From Rhodospirillales bacterium (lineage in GTDB: Bacteria; Pseudomonadota; Alphaproteobacteria; Acetobacterales; Acetobacteraceae), in assembly GCA_025350425.1 (NCBI GenBank), contig JANXXW010000565.1, positions 1-9,547 of the forward strand: DNA of 9,547 bases. Reading direction: 5' to 3'. How positions within the stretch are numbered: position 1 is the first letter of the stretch; each line of letters opens with the position of its first letter. The position numbers and the translations under genes were made by a program. Positions 1 through 6,940 of the stretch are shown in pieces. Below the pieces are notes generated by a model. The model was not told where the DNA came from and made no database searches. It saw only the letters and a list, made by a program, of their open reading frames with translations.

Positions 1-141
1 GTTGGTTCCACCCAAATCCAGATAGGTTGTTAGCCCGCAAGCAATTGCAACGGACTTAGTTAACACCCGAATGGTGAACTGCGGAGCAGTTGGAATCCTG
101 AAGCGTTTCAGCGATTTGGCGCGATCCTCCGTGGTCGAACT
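1..141. other. Unrelated sequence joined to the kdpB fragment (rearrangement or mobile-element flank)
   Basis: This stretch does not encode the KdpB segment expected here. In kdpB the codons before the conserved NVLAKSGRAVEAAG block should encode the fourth transmembrane helix region (a PTTIGGLLSAIG-like motif). Read in the kdpB frame, this stretch instead gives unrelated residues back to a stop codon at 61-63. It is visibly less GC-rich than the rest of the window and carries small dyads: gcaattgc (41-48), gttaac (58-63), a 6-bp hairpin aactgc/gcagtt (77-91) and ctgaa/ttcag around 98-111. The minus strand has one frame open from about 140 to the window edge, roughly 46 codons, with no recognised protein similarity. 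The simplest reading is the flank of an insertion or other rearrangement that cut kdpB. I cannot name an element, and no transposase is visible. Confidence 0.5.
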
Positions 142-1338
142 CGCTACAACGTGCTCGCCAAGTCGGGACGTGCCGTCGAGGCGGCCGGCGACGTGGATAC
201 GTTGCTGCTGGACAAGACCGGCACCATCACGCTGGGCAACCGTCAGGCGTCCGAGTTCGTGCCGGTGACGGGTGTGAGCGAGCAAGAGCTGGCCGATGCG
301 GCGCAACTGGCGTCGCTGTCCGACGAGACGCCGGAGGGGCGTTCCATCGTTGCCTTCGCGCGTGAGAAGTATGGCATTCGTGGCCGCGACACAGCGCCCG
401 CCGGTGCCACTTTCATTCCGTTCACCGCACAGACGCGGATCAGCGGCATCGATGTCGACGGTACGGCGATCCGCAAGGGTGCAGTCGACTCCATTCTGGC
501 TTACGCCAAGGCTGGCGAGGCGGCGTCGCGCGACCTGACAGAGAAGGCCGACCGCATTGCCAAGGCCGGTGGCACGCCGCTGGGCGTGGCGAAAGACGGG
601 AAGCTGCTTGGCGTCATCTACCTGAAGGACATCGTGAAGGGTGGCATCCGCGAGCGTTTCGCGGAGTTGCGGAAGATGGGCATTCGCACGGTAATGATCA
701 CCGGCGACAACCCGTTGACAGCCGCTGCCATTGCGGCCGAGGCGGGCGTGGACGACTTCCTGGCTCAGGCGACACCCGAGGACAAGCTGAAGCTCATTCG
801 CGACGAACAGGCGAAGGGCAAGCTGGTAGCCATGTGTGGTGACGGCACCAACGACGCACCGGCACTGGCGCAGGCCGACGTCGGCGTGGCGATGAACACC
901 GGCACCATGGCTGCTCGCGAGGCGGGCAACATGATCGATCTGGACAGCGATCCCACGAAGCTGATCGAGATCGTTGGCATCGGCAAGCAACTGTTGATGA
1001 CCCGCGGCGCGCTGACCACGTTCTCGATCGCCAACGACGTGGCCAAGTACTTTGCCATCATCCCGGCAATGTTCCTGGCGTTCTACCCGCAGCTGCAATC
1101 GTTGAACGTGATGCATCTCGCGAGCCCGCAGAGCGCGATCCTGTCGGCGATCATCTTCAACGCGCTGATCATCGTGGCGCTGATCCCGCTCGCCCTGAAG
1201 GGTGTGGCGTATCGTCCGGTCGGTGCTGGGGCAGCCTTGCGGCGCAACCTGATGATCTATGGCCTGGGCGGTATCCTGGTGCCCTTTATCGGCATCAAGC
1301 TGATCGACCTGTTCATTACCTCTGTCGGCCTCGCGTGA
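142..1338 (+). pseudogene. kdpB: kdpB 3' fragment: K+-transporting P-type ATPase subunit B lacking its N-terminal ~285 residues
   Basis: KdpB is the ATP-hydrolysing subunit of the inner-membrane KdpFABC pump, which imports K+ at very low external concentration. KdpB similarity starts abruptly at codons Y-N (145-150). The only in-frame start is GTG at 151, giving 395 residues, whereas the family is about 680-700. Numbered from that GTG, the phosphorylation motif DKTGT is at 21-25 (E. coli Asp307). The nucleotide-binding FTAQTR and RKG residues at F91 and K109 match E. coli Phe377 and Lys395. TGDN is at 184-187, GDGTND at 230-235, and FSIANDVAKY in M5 at about 291-300. Three C-terminal membrane segments follow. 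The M1-M4 helices and the actuator domain with its TGES loop are absent, so the product cannot complete a P-type cycle. The reading frame has no internal stop or frameshift, so the break is probably recent. kdpC follows 25 nt downstream. Identification as KdpB is near certain; calling it a pseudogene is an inference from the missing N-terminus. Confidence 0.9.
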
Positions 1339-1363
1339 AGCCGGCATTTTTGGAACCGTTATC

Positions 1364-1969
1364 ATGTTGAAGCAAATCCGCCCCGCCATCCTAATGATTG
1401 TCTTGATGACGGTGCTCACCGGCCTGGCCTACCCGTTGGCCATGACCGGCATCGCTGGTTTCATCTTCCCGCACCAGGCCAATGGCAGCTTGATCGAAAA
1501 GGACGGGAAGGTGATCGGCTCCGCCCTGATCGGGCAGAACTTCACTGGTCCGACCTACTTCCATGGTCGCCCGTCGGCAACCACCGACACCGACCCGGCC
1601 GACGCCACCAAGACCGTGCCGGCTCCCTACAACGCGCAGAACTCGGGCGGTTCCAACGCGGGGCCGACAGCCAAGTCGCTGATTGATCGCGTAAAGGAGG
1701 ATACCGACAAGTTGGCCGCCGAGAACTCTGGCACGCCGGTGCCGGTCGATCTCGTGACGACTTCGGCCAGTGGCCTTGATCCGGACATCACGCCGGCAGC
1801 AGCACTTTTCCAAGTGCCGCGCGTGGCGAGCGCACGCAAACTGCCCGAGGACCGCGTGCGGGCGCTGGTGAATGAGAACACGACCGGACGGCTTCTGGGG
1901 ATTATCGGCGAGGCCCATGTGAACGTGCTGGGCCTGAACATGGCACTCGATGCGGTCGGCAAGGGCTGA
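1364..1969 (+). CDS. kdpC: KdpC, K+-transporting ATPase subunit C
   Basis: KdpC is a single-span inner-membrane subunit of KdpFABC that stabilises the complex and raises its ATP affinity. The 201-residue product has the usual length. An N-terminal membrane helix (about 8-32) is followed by a periplasmic domain with family-conserved blocks: GQNFTGPTYFHGRPSA (57-72), SGGSNAGPTAKSL (94-106), ALFQVPRVASAR (147-158) and a C-terminal segment around GEAHVNVLGLNMALD (182-196). The ATG at 1364 lies 25 nt after the kdpB stop with only a weak ribosome binding site (tggaa), which fits translation as part of the kdp operon. The gene looks intact, but its partner KdpB is broken and kdpA is not in the window, so it probably has no complex to join unless the missing parts exist elsewhere. 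A hairpin terminator 40 nt later closes the operon, and no kdpD follows. Confidence 0.95.
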   Translation: MLKQIRPAILMIVLMTVLTGLAYPLAMTGIAGFIFPHQANGSLIEKDGKVIGSALIGQNFTGPTYFHGRPSATTDTDPADATKTVPAPYNAQNSGGSNAGPTAKSLIDRVKEDTDKLAAENSGTPVPVDLVTTSASGLDPDITPAAALFQVPRVASARKLPEDRVRALVNENTTGRLLGIIGEAHVNVLGLNMALDAVGKG

Positions 1970-2008
1970 GCCATCGTTGCGGCTTTTACGTCCCTGAAGT
2001 GACACCCG

Positions 2009-2041
2009 GCGCGGGCGGCGAGGTATCCTCGTCGCCCGCGC
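2009..2041 (+). terminator. Hairpin terminator of the kdp remnant
   Basis: A 15-bp stem with a 3-nt loop (tat) lies 39 nt after the kdpC stop. The left arm gcgcgggcggcgagg (2009-2023) pairs with cctcgtcgcccgcgc (2027-2041), with one G-U pair at 2018/2032 and no bulge. The downstream sequence tggttatcgttcc is only moderately T-rich, so it is not a textbook intrinsic terminator, but the stem is the strongest I found in the window. Its position suits the end of the kdp transcript. Confidence 0.7.
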
Positions 2042-2183
2042 TGGTTATCGTTCCAAGCTGGCCTGCTCATCGCAAGGCGGCAAAGCTATCCCCCACAGCC
2101 GCGTCGATGATGGGCGCACTTTCGAGCGGGTCATATATTGCGTCATCCGTAGAACAACGCGGAAACGAACGAGCCGTGTCGCC

Positions 2184-2213
2184 GCCACCGCGATACGCGT
2201 CATCCGCGGTGGC
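2184..2213. repeat. 9-bp perfect inverted repeat, candidate operator or hairpin
   Basis: The arm gccaccgcg (2184-2192) is the exact reverse complement of cgcggtggc (2205-2213), with a 12-nt spacer between them. The spacer contains acgcgt, itself a palindrome, and one copy of the direct repeat gcgtcatccg. No T-run follows on either strand, which argues against an intrinsic terminator. About 105 nt upstream of the transporter start, it could be a regulator binding site or part of the 5' untranslated region. Confidence 0.5.
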
Positions 2214-2283
2214 AAGCCCGCAGCGCCCTGGTTGGGAACTTGCGTAGCTAGGCATCACGGCTCATGTGCTGGCCATCGTTAAA

Positions 2284-2311
2284 TGCTGCAGTGCGGAATC
2301 GTGCTGCAGCA
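2284..2311 (+). promoter_or_regulatory. 8-bp inverted repeat touching the MFS ribosome binding site
   Basis: tgctgcag (2284-2291) pairs with ctgcagca (2304-2311) across a 12-nt spacer. The 3' arm ends on the first base of the Shine-Dalgarno-like aagg (2311-2314), four bases before the ATG at 2319. As RNA this could fold into a hairpin limiting ribosome access. As DNA it could be a repressor operator. A role in control is inferred; the dyad itself is seen directly. Confidence 0.45.
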
Positions 2312-2318
2312 AGGTCGA

Positions 2319-3488
2319 ATGGAGCCTGCATTGTTGTTCTCGCTTCCCATCCTGGCCCTTGCCGTGGCGTCATTTGGCATCGGCACAACCGAATTCATCA
2401 TCATGGGCCTGTTGCCGGATGTGGCGCACAGCTTCTCCGTGACCGTGCCCCAGGCCGGGTATCTCGTGTCTGGCTACGCCATGGGCGTGGTGGTGGGCGC
2501 CCCCCTCGTTGCCATGGCGACCGCCCGCCTGCCACGCAAAACCGCCCTGCTCGGACTGATGGCCGTGTTCCTGATCGGCAATCTCGGCTGCGCACTGGCG
2601 CCGAGCTACAGCTTGCTGATGGTCGCACGCGTGGTAACGGCGTTCGCGCACGGGGCCTTTTTTGGCATCGGCGCCGTGGTCGCGCGGGACCTTGCTCCGC
2701 GTGAGCGGCGCGCACAGGCGATCGCCCTTATGTTCACCGGGTTGACGCTGGCGAACGTGCTCGGGGTGCCGCTTGGCACGGCGTTGGGCCAGGCGGCGGG
2801 ATGGCGGATGGCGTTCTGGGCCGTGGTCGGCATCGGCGTGCTCGCCGGGGCCGCGATTATCGCCTGGGTGCCCTCGGGCCTGCCGGGATCGCGCAACGAC
2901 CTCGGCTCGGAGTTCAGGGCACTCGGACGGTGGCCGGTTCTGCTGCCGATGCTGATCTCGACCCTCGCCTCGGTCAGCCTGTTCACCACGTTCACCTACA
3001 TCACGCCGTTCCTGGAGGAAGTTACCGGCTTCAGCCCGCACGGCGTCACCGGCGCGCTGCTGGCGGTCGGACTCGGGCTTACGATTGGCAACCTGATCGG
3101 CGGACGCTTGGCCGACCGCAATCTTATGGCGACCCTGATCGGCAGCTTCGTCGGGCTGGCCGCAGTGCTGGGCCTCCTTTCGGCCGTGAGCCACTCAGAA
3201 ATCGCCACGATTCTGGCGCTTGTCGCCTGGGGCGCGCTGGCCTTTGCCCTCGTGTCGCCGTTGCAGATCTGGGTGCTGGAGGCCGCAACCGATGCGCCCA
3301 ACCTGGCGTCCACGCTGAACCAGGGCGCCTTCAACCTCGGCAACGCCGCCGGTGCCTGGATGGGTGGAGCCGCGTTGAGCGCGGGAGTGGGATATGCCCG
3401 GCTGCCGTTGCTGGGCGCCGCAATCGCTGTCCTCGGCCTGGGCCTCGTCCTCACCGCGTTGGCCCGCCCTGCCTGCGTCGCCCTGTAA
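2319..3488 (+). CDS. MFS transporter, DHA1 family (AraJ/YdhP-like drug or sugar efflux permease)
   Basis: This is a 12-helix inner-membrane transporter of the major facilitator superfamily, drug:H+ antiporter-1 type, expected to export small molecules using the proton gradient. From the ATG at 2319 it is 389 residues, typical of the family. The first helix carries the FGIGTTEFIIMGLLP signature (19-33) characteristic of AraJ/YdhP/NepI-type DHA1 proteins. The loop after helix 2 has a degenerate motif A (ARLPRKTALL, 69-78), helix 5 a motif-C-like LANVLGVPLG (144-153), and the second half a motif A-like GGRLADR (261-267). A linker around 188-205 separates the halves. An upstream in-frame ATG at 2283 would add 12 hydrophilic residues, but it lacks a ribosome binding site and overlaps the inverted repeat, so 2319 (preceded by aagg) is preferred. 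It stands alone, 349 nt after kdpC and 97 nt before the amidohydrolase. The substrate cannot be predicted. Confidence 0.9.
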   Translation: MEPALLFSLPILALAVASFGIGTTEFIIMGLLPDVAHSFSVTVPQAGYLVSGYAMGVVVGAPLVAMATARLPRKTALLGLMAVFLIGNLGCALAPSYSLLMVARVVTAFAHGAFFGIGAVVARDLAPRERRAQAIALMFTGLTLANVLGVPLGTALGQAAGWRMAFWAVVGIGVLAGAAIIAWVPSGLPGSRNDLGSEFRALGRWPVLLPMLISTLASVSLFTTFTYITPFLEEVTGFSPHGVTGALLAVGLGLTIGNLIGGRLADRNLMATLIGSFVGLAAVLGLLSAVSHSEIATILALVAWGALAFALVSPLQIWVLEAATDAPNLASTLNQGAFNLGNAAGAWMGGAALSAGVGYARLPLLGAAIAVLGLGLVLTALARPACVAL

Positions 3489-3512
3489 TCAGGCCATCTG
3501 TAATCAGGCCAT
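3483..3512 (+). repeat. 15-bp perfect tandem duplication across the MFS stop codon
   Basis: The unit ctgtaatcaggccat occurs twice back to back (3483-3497 and 3498-3512). The first copy contains the TAA stop of the MFS gene. Because 15 is divisible by three, the second copy repeats the same stop in frame, giving two TAA codons 15 nt apart. This looks like a replication-slippage duplication. Confidence 0.9.
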
Positions 3513-3585
3513 TGAGGCAAGGTCGCCCCATGACAACGCCGCACGTTTGCGCCTAGCCTTTGCTCCCAACGAACGGAGCAGGACG

Positions 3586-4995
3586 ATGCAGAACAGCGCG
3601 GACGTGTGGCGACGGGTCGAGGCCAAGCAGGAGGCGTTCATCGGCCTTTCCGACCGGATCTGGGGAATGCCGGAGCTGAATTTCCAGGAAGCCCGGTCGG
3701 CGGCCGAGCACGTCGCCATGCTCGAGGCGGAAGGATTCCGGGTGACCACGGGCATCGCCGGCATCCCGACTGCGATCATGGGAGAGGCTGGCGAGGGCGG
3801 CCCGGTCATCGCCATACTCGGCGAGTTCGACGCGCTGCCCGGCCTCAGCCAGGAGGCCGGGGTCGCCGAGCATCGTCCGCTGCCCGGCGACGGCGCGGGC
3901 CACGCCTGCGGCCACAACCTGCTCGGCGCTGGCGCCATGCTGGCCGCCACCGTGGTGAAGGACTGGCTGGCGGCGCAGGGCATCCAGGGCCGGATCCGCT
4001 ACTACGGATGTCCGGCCGAGGAAGGCGGGGCGGCCAAGACGTTCATGGTGCGCGAGGGCGCGTTCGCCGATGTGGATGCGGCGATTTCCTGGCATCCGGC
4101 CCCGTTCTCCGGCGTGAACGAGGCGGACTCGCTGGCTATCCTGCTGATGGATTTCAGCTTTACCGGTCGCGCCTCCCACGCCGCTGCCGCACCTCATCTC
4201 GGGCGCAGCGCGCTCGACGCTGTGGAACTCATGAACGTCGGCGTCAACTACATGCGCGAGCACATGCCGAGCGACGCGCGCATCCACTATGCCCACCTCA
4301 ATTCCGGCGGCGTCGCACCCAACGTCGTGCAGGCCTTCGCCAAGGTGCGATACCTCGTGCGCGCGGCAGAACTGCCGGAGCTTTGGCGCCTGGTCGAGCG
4401 GGTGAAGAAGGTGGCGGACGGCGCGGCCCTCATGACCGAGACCACGGTGCGCTCCGAGGTCGTCAGCGCCATGAGCAACCTGCTCGCGAACTCGCCCCTG
4501 GAGCGCGCCATGTTCACGAATTTCGAGCGCCTCGGCCCACCGGAGTTCGATGCCGCTGACCGCGCCTTCGCCGCTAAAATTCAGGCGACGGTGGGTGAAG
4601 ACGATATCGTCTCCGCCCATCGCCGCTTCGGCCTTCCCGTCACCGACGCGCCTTTGTGCGACCTCATCGTGCCATTGGAGGCGCGCGGGGCCAAAATGAT
4701 TGGCTCGACCGATGTGGGCGATGTCAGTTGGGCGGTTCCGACCGTCCAGGCACGCGGTGCCACCTACGCGATCGGCACACCGGGCCATTCCTGGCAGCTC
4801 ACAGCGCAAGGCAAGACGCCAGCCGCGCATAAGGGCATGGTGCATGTGGCCAAAGTGATGGCCGCGACCGCCGCCGATGTGCTGACCGATCCGGCCCTGC
4901 TGGCCCAGGCCAAGGCCGACCACCGCGAGCGCCTCGCTCGCACCCCGTATGTTTGCCCCCTTCCCGAGGGCCTGGAACCGTCGCTCTCGATGTAA
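3586..4995 (+). CDS. M20-family metallo-amidohydrolase, AbgB-like (aminobenzoyl-glutamate hydrolase type)
   Basis: M20 amidohydrolases use a metal centre to cut amide bonds of N-acyl or aminobenzoyl amino acids. The closest recognisable subgroup is AbgB, subunit B of p-aminobenzoyl-glutamate hydrolase. The 469-residue length is near AbgB's roughly 480. Metal ligands and catalytic residues are visible: GEFDALPG (79-86), GHACGHN (105-111), EEGG (145-148), SWHP (168-171) and TPGHSW (398-403). The lid/dimerisation domain spans about 187-300 and includes FTGRASHAAAAPHLGRSALDA. ATG 3586 is chosen because ggag (3575-3578) precedes it at good spacing. The frame stays open further upstream, but there it runs over the MFS coding region. 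There is no signal peptide, so the enzyme should be cytoplasmic. No AbgA partner lies beside it, so it may act alone on another N-acyl amino acid. It converges on the minus-strand dehydrogenase with a 93-nt gap. Confidence 0.88.
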   Translation: MQNSADVWRRVEAKQEAFIGLSDRIWGMPELNFQEARSAAEHVAMLEAEGFRVTTGIAGIPTAIMGEAGEGGPVIAILGEFDALPGLSQEAGVAEHRPLPGDGAGHACGHNLLGAGAMLAATVVKDWLAAQGIQGRIRYYGCPAEEGGAAKTFMVREGAFADVDAAISWHPAPFSGVNEADSLAILLMDFSFTGRASHAAAAPHLGRSALDAVELMNVGVNYMREHMPSDARIHYAHLNSGGVAPNVVQAFAKVRYLVRAAELPELWRLVERVKKVADGAALMTETTVRSEVVSAMSNLLANSPLERAMFTNFERLGPPEFDAADRAFAAKIQATVGEDDIVSAHRRFGLPVTDAPLCDLIVPLEARGAKMIGSTDVGDVSWAVPTVQARGATYAIGTPGHSWQLTAQGKTPAAHKGMVHVAKVMAATAADVLTDPALLAQAKADHRERLARTPYVCPLPEGLEPSLSM

Positions 4996-5070
4996 AAAGC
5001 GCCAATTCCGGTACATTTTCGCACCGCGATTCCGCGCCGACTCAGCCTGCCGCGCGCCCCGCCACGGCAA

Positions 5071-5093
5071 GGTAGTTATACCTCATAACTATC
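5071..5093. repeat. AT-rich inverted repeat at the convergent gene ends
   Basis: tagttat (5073-5079) and ataacta (5085-5091) are perfect reverse complements around a 5-nt centre. The stem extends to 5071-5093 if one G-T pair is allowed. The right arm includes the TAG stop of the minus-strand dehydrogenase (5089-5091). It is unusually AT-rich for this DNA. The stem is too weak and lacks a T-run for a standard terminator, so it may be a transcript-end structure or a protein site. Confidence 0.4.
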
Positions 5094-6138
5094 CTGTCAG
5101 ACCGGGCTTTAACAGGATGCGCCCGGTCGGCGCGGCCCTTTCCGCCATCGCGTGCGCGTCGGGCGCCCGCTCCAGCGGCAGTGCCGCCGAGATCACCGGA
5201 CGCACGAGTCCGCGCCGCACCAGATCGAGGCAATCGAGCAACTGGCGCCGGTTGGTGCTCTGCGCGCTGTGGATCGAGATGCCGCGCAGGAAGAGCTGGG
5301 CGGGGTTCAGCCGCACGAAATCCCCACTTAACTGGCCGATGAAAATCCAGCGGCCCCGCATCGCGAGACTCCGGCGCATCGCCTCGAACGTGTGGGTGCC
5401 GACGTTGTCGATCGCCACGTCCACGCCCTCGCCACCCGTGAGCGCACGCACCCTGCCCGAAAAGTCCTCGCCATGCTCGAACAGCACAACGTGGTCGGCG
5501 CCAGCCGCGCGGATCATGTCCACCTTGTGCGGTGATCCCGTGACCGCGATCACCTCGGCGCCCGAGATATGCGCGATTTGCACGCCGTGGATGCCGAGCC
5601 CACCGCCCGCACCGTTTACCAGTACCCGGTCCCCTGCCTTCACGCCCGCCACGTCGCGTATCGCGTTCAGCTCGCTGCCGATGGCGCAGGCGATGATGGC
5701 GGCCGAGTCGAGCGGCACGCCTTCCGGCACGTGCGCGACGTTGTCCTCCTCCACGCACACCAATTCGGCATAACCGCCGTTCAGGCCAAGGTCGCCCAGG
5801 AATTCGCGTTCCGGGCAGGCGGTCTCCTGGTCGTTCCGGCAGAACTTGCAGTGCCCACAGATGTGCCGTCGTTGCAGCGTGGCCACGCGGTCGCCGGGCC
5901 GGAACCCGCGCACATCCGGCCCTACGGATTCGACGATGCCGGAAATCTCGTGCCCTGGGATCAGCGGCATCTCGACGCCGCGCTTCAGCGTGCCGTTGCG
6001 CGTGACCACGTCGTGATAGCACACCCCGCACGCCTCAACCTGGATGCGGATATCGTTGCGTCGCAGCGATGGCGGTGCCACGTCTTCCAGTACCATCGCC
6101 TCCGGCCCACCGGCGCGGCGAACCACCATCGCCCTCAA
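5089..6138 (-). CDS. Zinc-dependent medium-chain dehydrogenase/reductase (alcohol dehydrogenase family)
   Basis: This is a cytoplasmic MDR-superfamily NAD(P)H oxidoreductase of 349 residues, the normal length. The N-terminal GroES-like domain has the catalytic-zinc ligands in GVCYHD (C40) and GHE (H63, E64), with C151 as likely third ligand. Four structural-zinc cysteines are at 94, 97, 100 and 108. The Rossmann domain has NGAGGGLG at 175-182, and the segment after the second strand (AVTGSPHK) lacks an acidic residue, which favours NADPH. The CYHD motif and overall layout recall archaeal acryloyl-CoA reductase as well as alcohol dehydrogenases, so the substrate is open. The TTG at 6138 restores the family's MRA-MVV beginning and has GGGAA seven bases upstream on its transcript. 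ATG 6129 is the alternative and has no well-spaced site. It lies 64 nt after livF on the same strand, probably the last gene of the liv operon. Confidence 0.88.
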   Translation of the reverse strand: MRAMVVRRAGGPEAMVLEDVAPPSLRRNDIRIQVEACGVCYHDVVTRNGTLKRGVEMPLIPGHEISGIVESVGPDVRGFRPGDRVATLQRRHICGHCKFCRNDQETACPEREFLGDLGLNGGYAELVCVEEDNVAHVPEGVPLDSAAIIACAIGSELNAIRDVAGVKAGDRVLVNGAGGGLGIHGVQIAHISGAEVIAVTGSPHKVDMIRAAGADHVVLFEHGEDFSGRVRALTGGEGVDVAIDNVGTHTFEAMRRSLAMRGRWIFIGQLSGDFVRLNPAQLFLRGISIHSAQSTNRRQLLDCLDLVRRGLVRPVISAALPLERAPDAHAMAERAAPTGRILLKPGLTG

Positions 6139-6150
6139 ACCAACGTTCCC

Positions 6151-6167
6151 AGCGTGACTTTCACGCT
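6151..6167 (-). promoter_or_regulatory. Intercistronic hairpin next to the dehydrogenase ribosome binding site
   Basis: agcgtga (6151-6157) and tcacgct (6161-6167) form a perfect 7-bp stem with a 3-nt loop. On the minus-strand transcript the stem ends directly at the GGGAA ribosome binding site of the dehydrogenase. No T-run follows, so it is not a simple terminator for livF. It could slow decay or trimming of the liv mRNA, tune dehydrogenase translation, or be a DNA operator. Confidence 0.45.
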
Positions 6168-6202
6168 TGATGCCCTGTCGTCATTGGGTTGCCCTCGCAT
6201 CG

Positions 6203-6919
<717 letters not shown>

Positions 6920-6940
6920 TGGGTCACTTCGGGCATGGGA

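Larger units (their letters stand above)
2042..2318. other. 277-nt non-coding region upstream of the MFS gene
   Basis: I recognise no gene here. It holds two inverted repeats (2184-2213 and 2284-2311, listed separately) and a short direct repeat gcgtcatccg (2140-2149 and 2197-2206). An AT-rich tatatt at 2134-2139 could be a -10 element, but no convincing -35 lies at the right distance. Short open frames on both strands have no family resemblance and no ribosome binding site. The promoter and any operator of the MFS gene should lie here. Confidence 0.5.

Noticed and set aside
71..268. 65-codon plus-strand open frame crossing the breakpoint
   Set aside because: It overlaps the kdpB frame, which carries the DKTGT motif, in another frame. 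Its translation beyond about 150 is an Arg-rich shadow of kdpB.
1999..2247. Plus-strand 82-codon open frame between kdpC and the MFS gene
   Set aside because: It starts within the terminator region, lacks a ribosome binding site, runs through two inverted-repeat structures and has a Ser/Pro/Ala-rich translation with no family resemblance.
2067..2258. Minus-strand 63-codon open frame in the same region
   Set aside because: No recognisable motif, no clear ribosome binding site, and it overlaps the strong dyad at 2184-2213. I considered a small regulator or antitoxin but cannot support it.
2283..2318. Upstream ATG start for the MFS gene
   Set aside because: No ribosome binding site precedes 2283 and the added 12 residues lie within the dyad; the membrane protein begins naturally at 2319.
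3531..3557. Eight-codon open frame before the M20 gene as a possible leader peptide
   Set aside because: No run of one amino acid, no attenuator-like alternative stems and no good ribosome binding site; length expected by chance.
3553..5070. Long minus-strand open frame opposite the M20 gene (about 505 codons)
   Set aside because: It is a shadow typical of GC-rich coding DNA, rich in Arg/His/Gly/Ala. The plus strand carries every M20 metal ligand.
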